A DNA stretch of 36,700 nucleotides from contig CANPVF010000021.1 of NCBI GenBank assembly GCA_947581645.1, forward strand, positions 1 through 36,700, read 5' to 3'. The DNA comes from Candidatus Caribbeanibacter nitroreducens. Lineage in GTDB: Bacteria > Gemmatimonadota > Gemmatimonadetes > Palauibacterales > Palauibacteraceae. The position numbers and the translations under genes were made by a program. The notes beneath the pieces were generated by a model, which was not told where the DNA came from, searched no databases, and saw only the letters and a list, made by a program, of their open reading frames with translations. Shown here piece after piece: positions 27,472 through 35,754 of this stretch. Numbering within the stretch: the stretch's first letter is position 1; every line of letters starts with the position of its first letter.

Positions 27472-28608
27472 ATGCTGATCGCTGTTCCCAGAGAGACGAC
27501 ACCGGGCGAGACCCGCGTGGCGATGACGCCGGACGCCGCGCGGCGCGTCGTGGACGACGAGCGCGTCCTCAGAGTGGAGTCCGGGGCCGGCCAGGGCGCC
27601 GGATTCGCCGACGACGACTACCGGGAGGTCGGCGCGGAGGTGGCCGGCGACCCGGAGGCCCTGTACGACGGGGCCGACGTCACGCTCAGGGTCCGGCCGC
27701 CGCGCCCGATGGACGACGGCCACGAGGCCGACCTCCTGCCCTCCGGATCGGTCCTCGTCGGCCTCCTGGACCCCCACGGCTCCGCCGACCTCTTCCGCCG
27801 CCTGGCCGAGGGCGGGGTCACCGCCTTCTCCCTGGAGCTCCTCCCCCGCATCACCCGGGCGCAGCGCATGGACGCCCTCTCCGCCATGAGCACGGTGGCG
27901 GGCTACAGGGCGGCGCTCATCGCGGCGGGCTCCCTGGACAAGTTCTTCCCCATGCTGATGACCGCGGCCGGCACGGTGTCGCCGGCCCGGGTCTTCGTGC
28001 TCGGCGCCGGAGTGGCCGGGCTCCAGGCCATCGCCACCTGTCGCCGCCTGGGCGCCGAGGTGGAGGCGTTCGACATCCGGCCCGAGGTCGCCGAGCAGGT
28101 GGAGAGCCTGGGGGCGGACTTCGTGCACCTGGAGGAGGAGGACGCGGAGCTGGCCGAGGCCGGCGGCGGCGAGGGCGGCTATGCCGGCGAGCTCTCGGAC
28201 GAGGAGCAGGCACGGGAGCGGGAGATGATCGGCCGGCACGTGGCCGAGGCGGACGTGGTGATCACCACCGCGCAGGTCCCCGGGGGGCAGGCGCCGACGC
28301 TGGTCACCGCCGACATGGTGGGCGACATGCGGCCCGGATCGGTCATCGTCGACCTGGCCGGCGAGAGCGGCGGCAACTGCGAGCTGAGCCGGGTCGGCGA
28401 GACGGTGCGCGAGGGGGGCGTCGTGATCCAGGCCCCCACCAACCTCCCGGCCTCGCTCCCGGTGCACGCCAGCCAGATGTACGCCCGCAACCTGACCTCC
28501 TTCCTGGATCACATCGCGCCGGAGGGCCGCGTGGAGGTCGACCTGGAGGACGAGATCCAGGAGGCGTGCTGCGTGACCCACGACGGCGACGTCCGCTTCG
28601 AGCCATGA
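27472..28608 (+). CDS. pntAA: NAD(P) transhydrogenase subunit alpha 1 (PntAA)
   Basis: NAD(H)-binding domain I of the proton-translocating transhydrogenase, which drives NADH + NADP+ to NAD+ + NADPH using the proton gradient. The 378-aa soluble subunit lacks the membrane part, as in the three-gene Rhodospirillum rubrum type. Seen are the N-terminal VPRETTPGETRVAMTPDA, RAQRMDALSAMST, the nucleotide fold VLGAGVAGLQAIATCRRLGAEVEAFDIRP and ADVVITTAQVPG. The ATG is fixed by the family N-terminus. pntAB follows after 22 bases. Confidence 0.97.
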   Translation: MLIAVPRETTPGETRVAMTPDAARRVVDDERVLRVESGAGQGAGFADDDYREVGAEVAGDPEALYDGADVTLRVRPPRPMDDGHEADLLPSGSVLVGLLDPHGSADLFRRLAEGGVTAFSLELLPRITRAQRMDALSAMSTVAGYRAALIAAGSLDKFFPMLMTAAGTVSPARVFVLGAGVAGLQAIATCRRLGAEVEAFDIRPEVAEQVESLGADFVHLEEEDAELAEAGGGEGGYAGELSDEEQAREREMIGRHVAEADVVITTAQVPGGQAPTLVTADMVGDMRPGSVIVDLAGESGGNCELSRVGETVREGGVVIQAPTNLPASLPVHASQMYARNLTSFLDHIAPEGRVEVDLEDEIQEACCVTHDGDVRFEP

Positions 28609-28630
28609 CCGCAGAGGGGGAGGTGCCGGC

Positions 28631-28936
28631 ATGACCGGCTCGATACTCGTCTCGATCTACGTCTTCGTGCTCTCCCTCTTCGTGGGATACGAGGTGATCA
28701 CGAAGGTCCCGCCCACCCTCCACACCCCGCTCATGTCGGGGGCCAACGCCATCTCCGGGATCGCCATCGTCGGCGCCCTGCTCATCGCCGGCTCCGGCGA
28801 GGGCCCGTGGATGACGGTGATCGGGGTGGCGGCGGTGATCATGGCCACCATCAACGTGGTCGGCGGCTTCCTGGTCACCGACCGAATGCTGAAGATGTTC
28901 CACAAGGGACGCGGCGGCGACGGGGAGGCCGCGTGA
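28631..28936 (+). CDS. pntAB: NAD(P) transhydrogenase subunit alpha 2 (PntAB)
   Basis: The small membrane subunit contributing helices to domain II. The 101-aa product has three hydrophobic segments and the family stretches GYEVITKVPPTLHTPLMSG and NAISGI. The ATG has GGGGAGGT seven bases upstream. The stop overlaps the pntB GTG (GTGA), consistent with stoichiometric co-synthesis. Confidence 0.96.
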   Translation: MTGSILVSIYVFVLSLFVGYEVITKVPPTLHTPLMSGANAISGIAIVGALLIAGSGEGPWMTVIGVAAVIMATINVVGGFLVTDRMLKMFHKGRGGDGEAA

Positions 28937-30309
28937 ACAGCGTCGTCGCGCTGGTCTACCTGGGCTCGGCCAGCCTCTTCATCCTCGGGCTGAAGCGTCT
29001 CTCGTCCCCGGACACCGCCCGCACCGGGAACCTCATGGCCGCCATCGCCATGCTCCTGGCGGTGGCCGCCACGCTGGTGAACCAGCAGATCGTCGGCTAC
29101 ACCTGGATCGTGGTGGGGATGGTCGCCGGGTCCCTCATCGGCGTGGTGATGGCCCGCACCGTGGAGATGACCGCCATGCCGCAGATGGTGGCGGTCTTCA
29201 ACGGCTTCGGCGGCGGCGCCTCCGGACTGGTGGCCATCGCCGAGTACCTGAGCTGGACCCAGGGCGGGGCGCTCAACCCCGGGGGCGAGGTCTCGATGAT
29301 GGCCGGCACCGTGATCGGAGCCGTCACCTTCTCCGGCTCCATGGTGGCCTTCGGCAAGCTGGAGGGGATCGTCACGGAGCGCGTGGTCACCTATCCGCTC
29401 CAGAAGACCGGCAACACGGTCCTCTTCCTGGGCATCCTGGCCGCCGCCGTCCTGGCCGCCCTCTCCCCCGCGCTCAACGTCTTCCTGGCCATGGCGGCCG
29501 GCACGCTCCTGCTGGGCGTCCTCATCGTCCTCCCCATCGGCGGCGCCGACATGCCCGTCGTGGTGTCGCTGCTCAACTCCTACTCGGGGCTGGCCGCCGC
29601 GGCCGCCGGCTTCGTCCTCAACAACTACGCGCTGATCACCGCGGGCTCGCTGGTGGGCGCGGCGGGCTTCATCCTCACGGTGATCATGTGCAAGGCCATG
29701 AACCGCTCGCTCACCAACGTGATGTTCGGGGCCTTCGGCACCGGCGCGGCGGAGTCGGCGGCCGAGACGGGCGAGCGGACGGCCAACCAGGTGGACGCCG
29801 AGGAGGCCGCCATGCTCCTGGGCTACGCCAGCAAGGTGGTCATCGTCCCCGGCTACGGGCTGGCGGTGGCCCAGGCCCAGCAGAAGCTCAAGGAGCTGGC
29901 GGACCAGCTCACCGAGCGCGGCGTCGAGGTGAAGTACGCCATCCATCCCGTGGCCGGACGGATGCCCGGCCACATGAACGTGCTCCTGGCCGAGGCCGAC
30001 GTGCCCTACACGCAGCTGTACGAGGCCGAGGAGGTGAACCCGGAGATGCCCACGGTGGACGTGGCGCTGGTCGTGGGCGCCAACGACGTCACCAACCCCG
30101 CCGCCCGGGACGACCCGGAGAGCCCCATCGCCGGCATGCCCATCGTCGAGGTGGACCGGGCGCAGAACGTGATCATCCTGAAGCGGAGCCTGAGTCCCGG
30201 GTTCGCCGGCGTGGACAACGAGCTCTTCTTCATGGACGACTCCTACATGCACTTCGGTGACGCCGCGGAGACGATCCCCGAGATCCTGAGCGCGGTCAAG
30301 GACCTCTGA
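28933..30309 (+). CDS. pntB: NAD(P) transhydrogenase subunit beta (PntB)
   Basis: Carries most of the membrane domain II and the NADP(H)-binding domain III. The 458-aa protein has about nine transmembrane helices with MTAMPQMVAVFNGFGGGASG and GGADMPVVVSLLNSYSG, then domain III with VIVPGYGLAVAQAQ, HPVAGRMPGHMNVLLAEA and GANDVTNPAA. The GTG start is chosen at the overlap with pntAB. The stop codon overlaps the CTG from which the next gene appears to start. Confidence 0.97.
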   Translation: MNSVVALVYLGSASLFILGLKRLSSPDTARTGNLMAAIAMLLAVAATLVNQQIVGYTWIVVGMVAGSLIGVVMARTVEMTAMPQMVAVFNGFGGGASGLVAIAEYLSWTQGGALNPGGEVSMMAGTVIGAVTFSGSMVAFGKLEGIVTERVVTYPLQKTGNTVLFLGILAAAVLAALSPALNVFLAMAAGTLLLGVLIVLPIGGADMPVVVSLLNSYSGLAAAAAGFVLNNYALITAGSLVGAAGFILTVIMCKAMNRSLTNVMFGAFGTGAAESAAETGERTANQVDAEEAAMLLGYASKVVIVPGYGLAVAQAQQKLKELADQLTERGVEVKYAIHPVAGRMPGHMNVLLAEADVPYTQLYEAEEVNPEMPTVDVALVVGANDVTNPAARDDPESPIAGMPIVEVDRAQNVIILKRSLSPGFAGVDNELFFMDDSYMHFGDAAETIPEILSAVKDL

Positions 30310-31688
30310 GCGCCCTCGAGCGGTTCGGACGCGCCCTGTGGCGGCGCGGGCCCGACGCCGCGCTGGACGCCGCCGGCCTGGACCGCCCGGAGACCCGCGC
30401 GTGGGCGCTGTACGACTGGGCCAACTCGGCCTTCGTCACCGTCATCACCACGGCGGTCTTCCCCATCTACTTCTCCCGCGTGGCGGCCTCCGGCATGTCC
30501 GGCGCCGAGGCCACGGCCCGATACGGCACGGCCACCACGGCGGCCCTGGCGCTCATCGCCGCCCTGGCCCCGATCCTCGGGGCCCTGGCCGACTACACGG
30601 CGAAGAAGAAGCGGCTGCTGGGCGGCTTCATGGGCCTGGGCGTGGCGGCCACGGCCTGCCTCTTCTTCGTGGGCAACGGCGACTGGCTGCTGGGAGCCGT
30701 CCTCTTCGCCGCCGCCAACATCGGCGCCTCCGGGAGCTTCGTCTTCTACGACGCCCTCCTCCCGCACGTGGCCCGGAAGGAGGAGCTGGACCGTGTGGCC
30801 ACGGCGGGCTTCGCGCTGGGCTACCTGGGCGGGGGGCTGCTCCTGGCGGTGAACCTGGCCTGGATCCAGAAGCCGGGCTGGTTCGGGCTGGCCGGCGCCG
30901 ACCCCACCCTCCCGACGCGGCTGGCCTTCGTCTCGGTGGCCCTCTGGTGGCTCGGCTTCTCGATCCCGCTGCTCCGGACGGTGGAGGAGCCGCCGCGGCA
31001 GCTCGACCCGGGGGAGGACCCGACGGAGAAGGCGCTGGGCGTGGCCTTCCGGCGGCTGTGGGACACCTTCCGGGAGATCCGGACCTACCGCCACGCCTTC
31101 CTCTTCCTGCTGGCGTTCCTCCTCTTCAACGACGGCATCCAGACCATCATCCGCTTCGCCACGGTCTACGGCACCGAGATCGGCATCGGGCAGGGGGCGC
31201 TCATCGGCGCCATCCTGATGGTCCAGTTCGTGGGCATCCCCTTCGCCGTGCTCTTCGGGAAGCTGGCGGAGCGGATCGGGCCGAAGCCCGCCATCTACCT
31301 GGGCCTCGGCGTCTACTGCGTCATCAGCGTGCTGGGGTTCTTCATGGAGAGCGCCCTGCACTTCTTCGCCCTGGCGGCGCTGGTGGGCACCGTCCAGGGG
31401 GGCACGCAGGCGCTGAGCCGCTCGCTCTTCGCCTCCATGATCCCGCGCCACAAGTCCGGCGAGTTCTTCGGCTTCTTCAGCGTCCTGGTGAAGGCCGCCA
31501 GCATCTTCGGCCCCATGGTCTTCACCCTCTTCGTCTCCTTCACCGGCTCCAGCCGGAACGCGATCCTGGCCGTGGCCGCCTTCTTCGTGGTGGGCGGCGG
31601 CGTCCTCACGCTGGTGGACGTGGAGGAGGGCCGGCGGGTGGCCGACGCCGAGGAGGAGCGGGCCCGGCGCGCCGCGGAGGCGGGCTGA
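30306..31688 (+). CDS. UMF1/Atg22-like MFS transporter with apparent CTG start
   Basis: A 460-aa, roughly 12-helix major facilitator of the UMF1 (Atg22-like) family; the substrate is unknown in bacteria. The diagnostic N-terminal stretch RAWALYDWANSAFVTVITTAVFPIYF is encoded in frame upstream of the first GTG (30480), so starting there would delete the first helix. Between the in-frame stop at 30258 and 30480 there is no ATG, GTG or TTG. The best candidate is CTG at 30306, which overlaps the pntB TGA as CTGA, with AAGGA just before it. Translation may depend on re-initiation after pntB. A sequencing error is the main alternative. Confidence 0.88.
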   Translation: MSALERFGRALWRRGPDAALDAAGLDRPETRAWALYDWANSAFVTVITTAVFPIYFSRVAASGMSGAEATARYGTATTAALALIAALAPILGALADYTAKKKRLLGGFMGLGVAATACLFFVGNGDWLLGAVLFAAANIGASGSFVFYDALLPHVARKEELDRVATAGFALGYLGGGLLLAVNLAWIQKPGWFGLAGADPTLPTRLAFVSVALWWLGFSIPLLRTVEEPPRQLDPGEDPTEKALGVAFRRLWDTFREIRTYRHAFLFLLAFLLFNDGIQTIIRFATVYGTEIGIGQGALIGAILMVQFVGIPFAVLFGKLAERIGPKPAIYLGLGVYCVISVLGFFMESALHFFALAALVGTVQGGTQALSRSLFASMIPRHKSGEFFGFFSVLVKAASIFGPMVFTLFVSFTGSSRNAILAVAAFFVVGGGVLTLVDVEEGRRVADAEEERARRAAEAG

Positions 31689-31703
31689 CCGCGTCTCCGC
31701 GGT
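31688..31703. terminator. Short stem-loop between convergent UMF1 and CPBP genes
   Basis: ACCGCG, loop TCTC, CGCGGT: a 6-bp stem starting at the last base of the transporter stop codon and ending 12 bases before the CPBP stop. It could serve as a bidirectional end point, but there is no T-tract on either side. Confidence 0.35.
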
Positions 31704-31715
31704 GACGGCCGGCCC

Positions 31716-32387
31716 TCAGAGGGGGGCTGTGAGCCAGATTCCCCCGTGCATCCCGATCGGCACCACCAGGTTGTCCGTGCGCTCGTACGCCAGCCCGAAG
31801 CCCAGCCCGATCAGACCGGTCGTGACGAAGGACGGCAGGCCGCCCGAGAGGAAGACGTGCATGAGCCCGAACAGCGCCGCCCCGATCAGGACGACGGGCC
31901 ACGTGCCGAAGGCCTCGCGCAGCCGGCCGTGGATGACGCCCCGGTAGAGGAGCTCCTCCATGGGGGCCATCACGCCGAAGACGACGCCCAGTACGAGCGG
32001 AATCGTCCACGGCGCGGAGAGCATCGCCTCCCACTCGGGCGCCCCCCCGGCGTGGCTCGTCCCCAGGAGCGTCTCGCCGACCCAGCCCGCGCCCGCGCCC
32101 AGAAGCGGGCCGAGCGCGATCCACGCCAGTCCCTCGGCGGAGGGGCGGCCGAGCCGTACGAACCGCTTCGGGTGCTCCCGCAGAACGAGGTAGACGCCGG
32201 CCAGCACGGCGAAGCCGGGCTGCACGACGTAGCTGCCGACGAGCTCCCGCGCGAAGGATCCGGCGGGCAGCAGAGCGTCGTACAGGCCCGGGGCCGTCCA
32301 CGCCGAGACGAAGCCCCACCCCACGCCGCCGAGCGCGAGTCCGAGGGCCACGAGGACCGCGCGCCGTCGCCGGTCTCCCGGACTCAC
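31716..32387 (-). CDS. CPBP-family intramembrane glutamic endopeptidase
   Basis: A 223-aa membrane protein with about six helices and the three CPBP/Abi motifs: EELLYR at 144-149 (Glu144, Glu145, Arg149), FGLMH ending in His177, and His214 in the last motif. Relatives are the CAAX prenyl protease Rce1 and bacterial proteases with roles in maturation of peptides or self-immunity; no substrate is evident here. The GTG start overlaps the DUF5916 gene stop (GTGA). A long in-frame extension upstream is a shadow of that gene. Confidence 0.91.
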   Translation of the reverse strand: MSPGDRRRRAVLVALGLALGGVGWGFVSAWTAPGLYDALLPAGSFARELVGSYVVQPGFAVLAGVYLVLREHPKRFVRLGRPSAEGLAWIALGPLLGAGAGWVGETLLGTSHAGGAPEWEAMLSAPWTIPLVLGVVFGVMAPMEELLYRGVIHGRLREAFGTWPVVLIGAALFGLMHVFLSGGLPSFVTTGLIGLGFGLAYERTDNLVVPIGMHGGIWLTAPL

Positions 32388-34792
32388 GGCCTCACGGCGT
32401 AGCCGATCTTCATGAAGAAGGTCCGGTTCGTCTGCCGCAGGTCGAACTGCCGCACCCCCTGCCGGTTCCCGGAGTAGCCCAGGAAGAGCTTGGTGCGCGG
32501 GTCCAGCTTGTAGGAGAAGAGGAACTGGGTGAAGAGCTGCTCGCTCTCCGGGCTCACGTCCGCCCCGTACATGGCCGGGTTCCGGCTCACGTTCCGGTAC
32601 TGCAGCACGCCCCGCAGGTAGGCCTCCACGCTCAGGTGGTACCGCACGTTGAGCTGGGAGAGGTTCGCCTCGAACACCTGCCGGCCGTCGCGGGAGAGCT
32701 GCTGCAGGTCGTGGCTCGCCTCCAGGTCCAGGTGCCGCCCGGCCTGCCAGGTGACCCGGGGGCCGACCTCCAGCAGGTCGCCCTTCCGCGCGTTGGCGAA
32801 GTCGATCTCGTCGCCCACCGTCCCGTCCAGAGAGACGGAGAGAGCGCCCGTGGGCTGGAACCCGATCCCCACGTCGTGCTGCCGCAGCGTGAACAGCTGC
32901 CCGGCGAAGTACTGGTCGCCGTAGCTCGTGTTCACGTAGAGGTCGGACTGGAGCGGGCCCTCGTACCGGCCGCTCACCTCCGCCACCCGCCGCGCCGGAT
33001 TCCCGTCCGGGTCCGCGTAGTAGGTGCCCCTCGCTCCGACCCGGAACCGCGTGAACCACCCGGCCCCGTCGCTCCAGAAGGAGCGCTCGGCGCTGGCCTG
33101 GGCGCCGTGGAGGCCGGACTGGGGCAGGAACCCGGCGTCGGCGCGGAAGCCCTCGCCGACGCTCAGGAGGTTGCCCCACGCCCTCCACTCGCGGGTGCGG
33201 TGGCTGAAGCCGGCCGCCGCCAGCCTCCCGGTGAACTGTCCGGCCGGCTGATCGAATCTCGAGGTCACCCGCGACGGGTAGTCGGTGAGGGTCCCGGCGG
33301 CCTGGTACCAGAGGCTGGTCCCGGAGCCGACCCTGAACTGTCCGTCGGTGCTGGCGAGGAGGTTGTGGTATCCCCCGCCGGCGCGGACGGTCACCAGCCC
33401 GCCCACGGTGGAGGAGCGGCCCACGTCCCGCCGGTAGCGGGCCACGCCGGTGGTGACGTCGCTCCCCCGCCCCTCCTCCAGGAGCGTCTGGTCCGAGGAG
33501 TGGGACCCGGGCAGGAGGAGGCTGTTGACCCGGTCGCGGGTCACGAAGGTGCCGATGGCGTGGGGGCCCGCCTTGCCGGTGAACTTGGCCCCGGCCACCG
33601 GGTCCACCACCGTCCGGGTGTGGACCAGGTTGCCCGGCACCTGGAAGAGGTCCGATCCCTCCTGGAAGAACGGGCGCTTCTCCGGATACTGGACGGCGAA
33701 GCGCCGGTTGGTCTGCAGCCGGGCCACGTCGGCCTCCACCTGCGAGAAGTCCGGGTTGACCGTGGCGTCCAGGGTCAGGTTCGATGTCACGCCCCACTGC
33801 GCCGTCAGGCCCGGCTCCACGTCGACGTCGCCGGTCTCCAGCTCCTCGGCCGTGAACGCCGGACGCGCGTCGGTCCGCTTCGTGGTCAGCGTGGGGTCGA
33901 ACTCCAGCCGGTGGCCGGAGGAGATGCCGCGGAGCCCGGTGAGCCGATCCGCCTGGCACAGCAGGCAGCTGTCGGACTGGTCCGTCTCGATGGACCGGAT
34001 CCGGTGCCGCCGGCTGCGGGGGTAGGTGCGGCCGACGATGATCCCCCAGCTCTGGCTCTTCCGTGCCCGGTCCGGGAACGAGAGGGTCTCGAAGGGGATC
34101 GACGCCTCCACCACGTAGCCGTCCTCCGTGATCCGGCCGTCGGAGTCCCAGATGCCGTCCCAGGAGAAGTCGCTCCGCCCGGCGAAGAGGGCGTCCATCT
34201 GGACGCCGAGCGGATTCACGCGGAACTCGTACGCGCGCCGCTGGTCGTCGAAGGTGTCGAGGAGGATGCGGACGTGGTCGTCGTCCAGCGGCTGATCCCG
34301 GTCGGCCAGGTTCGCCCGGATGGCGCCGGGGCTCGGGTCCTCGGCCCGGCATCCCACGTACAGGGCCTCGTCGTCGTAGGTGACCCGGCAGGTCGTCTCC
34401 ACCGGCGCCCGGGCGTTGTCCCGCGGCTTCCACTCCCACGGGAGCCGGATCACCGTGGCGTCGTCCCACCCGGCCTCGTCCAGTCGGGCGTCGACCTCGA
34501 TCTCCGTCTCCACCGGACGGGCCCGGTAGACGTCAACGGACGAGGCGCCCCCGTCTCCGGACGCCTCCGCCGCCGACGGACCGGCCTCCTGGCCCGACCC
34601 CGCCGACTGGGGGATCGCCGCCGGGGCCGCCAGGGGGAGCAGGAGCAGGGCAGCGGCCGCCAGCAGCGCCGGAACCGCCGACGCGGCCACGCCGCTCTCC
34701 CGGTCTGCACCGTCGCCGGACGTCGGCTCGTCGCCTCGAGCTCTCTCGTTTCGGTAACGGACGGGTGTATAGGGAAGTTCGCTCATGTCCAT
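32384..34792 (-). CDS. CBM9-like/DUF5916 outer-membrane beta-barrel protein
   Basis: An 802-aa exported protein. The hydrophobic signal core lies at about 36-58, after an unusually long charged n-region. A carbohydrate-binding family 9-like beta-sandwich follows (about 88-275, with LDEAGWDDATVI and YVVEASIPFETLSF), then DUF5916 (about 295-802) with VNPDFSQVEAD and YPEKRPFFQEGSDLF and many amphipathic strands, as in an outer-membrane barrel. Function is unknown. The ATG has a near-ideal GGAGGT five bases upstream; a GTG at 34690 (GGGAG upstream) is an alternative that would shorten the n-region. The early codons have AT-rich third positions, unlike the rest. Coupled to the CPBP protease gene. 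Confidence 0.9.
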   Translation of the reverse strand: MDMSELPYTPVRYRNERARGDEPTSGDGADRESGVAASAVPALLAAAALLLLPLAAPAAIPQSAGSGQEAGPSAAEASGDGGASSVDVYRARPVETEIEVDARLDEAGWDDATVIRLPWEWKPRDNARAPVETTCRVTYDDEALYVGCRAEDPSPGAIRANLADRDQPLDDDHVRILLDTFDDQRRAYEFRVNPLGVQMDALFAGRSDFSWDGIWDSDGRITEDGYVVEASIPFETLSFPDRARKSQSWGIIVGRTYPRSRRHRIRSIETDQSDSCLLCQADRLTGLRGISSGHRLEFDPTLTTKRTDARPAFTAEELETGDVDVEPGLTAQWGVTSNLTLDATVNPDFSQVEADVARLQTNRRFAVQYPEKRPFFQEGSDLFQVPGNLVHTRTVVDPVAGAKFTGKAGPHAIGTFVTRDRVNSLLLPGSHSSDQTLLEEGRGSDVTTGVARYRRDVGRSSTVGGLVTVRAGGGYHNLLASTDGQFRVGSGTSLWYQAAGTLTDYPSRVTSRFDQPAGQFTGRLAAAGFSHRTREWRAWGNLLSVGEGFRADAGFLPQSGLHGAQASAERSFWSDGAGWFTRFRVGARGTYYADPDGNPARRVAEVSGRYEGPLQSDLYVNTSYGDQYFAGQLFTLRQHDVGIGFQPTGALSVSLDGTVGDEIDFANARKGDLLEVGPRVTWQAGRHLDLEASHDLQQLSRDGRQVFEANLSQLNVRYHLSVEAYLRGVLQYRNVSRNPAMYGADVSPESEQLFTQFLFSYKLDPRTKLFLGYSGNRQGVRQFDLRQTNRTFFMKIGYAVRP

Positions 34793-34985
34793 CGCGGACC
34801 TCCGGCTGGATCGTCGGGCTCTCCTCGTTCTCGGGCCGCACTACGGGAGCCCTCGGAGCCGTGTTTCAGAGGGCGGCGGGACGGCCCGGGCGGGGACTTC
34901 CCGTGTAGCATCCACCGGCCGGACCGCACCGGTCGTTGCCCGTCGGGAGGTCGACCACCGGAATCAGAGGACGAGCGAGTACGAC

Positions 34986-35534
34986 GTGAGCGAGGAGCGA
35001 GCCCGCTGGAAGACCCTGCTGGAGGCGGTCGTATGGATCGCCGTGCTCGGCTACGCCGGCCATCAGTTCTGGCCCCAGGTCGCGGCGGCCCTGGGGGTCG
35101 GCGGCGAGAGCCGCCCCGCCCCCTCGGAGGTGACGGTGCGGACCCTCGAGGGCGAGCGGGTCCGGATCGGGGATCTCCGTGGTCAGGTGGTCCTGGTCAA
35201 CTTCTGGGCGACGTGGTGCCCTCCCTGCCGGCTCGAGATGCCCGGGTTCCAGGACGTGTACGAGGAGTATCGGGACCGGGGCTTCACGGTGCTCGGGCTC
35301 ACCACGGAGAGCGCGCCCCGGGAGGAGATCCGGCCCTTCCTGGCCGAGCACGGCGTCACCTATCCCGTGGCCCGGGCCACCCGTGAGGTGGAGCGCGCCT
35401 TCGGCGGCGTGACGGCGCTCCCCACGTCCCACCTCATCGACCGGCAGGGGAGGATCCGCCGCACGGTCCGGGGCTTCTTCGCCGAGGTGGCCCTCCGACG
35501 GGCCGTGGAGCGTTTGCTGGACGAGGACGCCTGA
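34986..35534 (+). CDS. TlpA/ResA-like membrane-anchored thioredoxin
   Basis: A 182-aa thiol-disulfide oxidoreductase with one N-terminal membrane helix (about 11-30) and an exported thioredoxin domain. The active site WCPPC is at 77-81 (Cys78, Cys81) and the cis-Pro loop LPTSHL has Pro146. Such proteins reduce apocytochrome c or other envelope disulfides. The GTG start is chosen because the membrane anchor begins right after it; an ATG at 34785 would add 67 residues with poor codon use and no similarity, overlapping the divergent gene. The ribosome site is weak (GAGG, about 15 bases). It is the second exported thioredoxin-fold protein in the window. Confidence 0.9.
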   Translation: MSEERARWKTLLEAVVWIAVLGYAGHQFWPQVAAALGVGGESRPAPSEVTVRTLEGERVRIGDLRGQVVLVNFWATWCPPCRLEMPGFQDVYEEYRDRGFTVLGLTTESAPREEIRPFLAEHGVTYPVARATREVERAFGGVTALPTSHLIDRQGRIRRTVRGFFAEVALRRAVERLLDEDA

Positions 35535-35651
35535 GCCGCGTCCCGACGCCTCGCCTCCTGCCTCCTCCCGGAGTGCGGGCTTGCGGCGAGCCGGGCGGCC
35601 GGGAAGAGTAGCTGCACGGAACGGGTGCGAACGTGACCGGCACCCGTACAT

Positions 35652-35696
35652 TATCCATTAAGAGGTCAAGTTCTGGATAGACCTCGATGTTTCGAG
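35652..35696 (+). promoter_or_regulatory. AT-richer leader with interleaved inverted repeats upstream of the MEDS sensor
   Basis: Three dyads overlap: TATCCA (35652-35657) with TGGATA (35674-35679); GAGGTC (35662-35667) with GACCTC (35680-35685); and CTCGA-TGTT-TCGAG (35683-35696). The first two interleave in the order a-b-a'-b', as in an H-type pseudoknot, and the third competes with the second. As DNA they could be operators; as RNA, a switchable leader. The rest of the 220-bp gap shows no gene and no convincing promoter. Confidence 0.35.
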
Positions 35697-35754
35697 CATC
35701 CTCTCGGGATTCCCGCGTCGGCGGCGCACACGCTCTCCAGGAGGCCCGACCGAG

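Noticed and set aside
31716-34469. An apparent 917-residue protein ending in the CPBP protease
   Set aside because: The upstream part is an out-of-frame shadow of the DUF5916 gene, whose own frame carries clear domains.
34766-34771. A TATACA -10-like hexamer near the start of the DUF5916 gene
   Set aside because: No -35 is found at the proper spacing and it lies inside the coding region that has the best ribosome-binding site.
34785-34985. A 67-residue N-terminal extension of the TlpA-like protein from an ATG
   Set aside because: Third codon positions are not GC-rich as in real genes here, the extension overlaps the divergent gene's start, and the membrane anchor begins just after the GTG at 34986.
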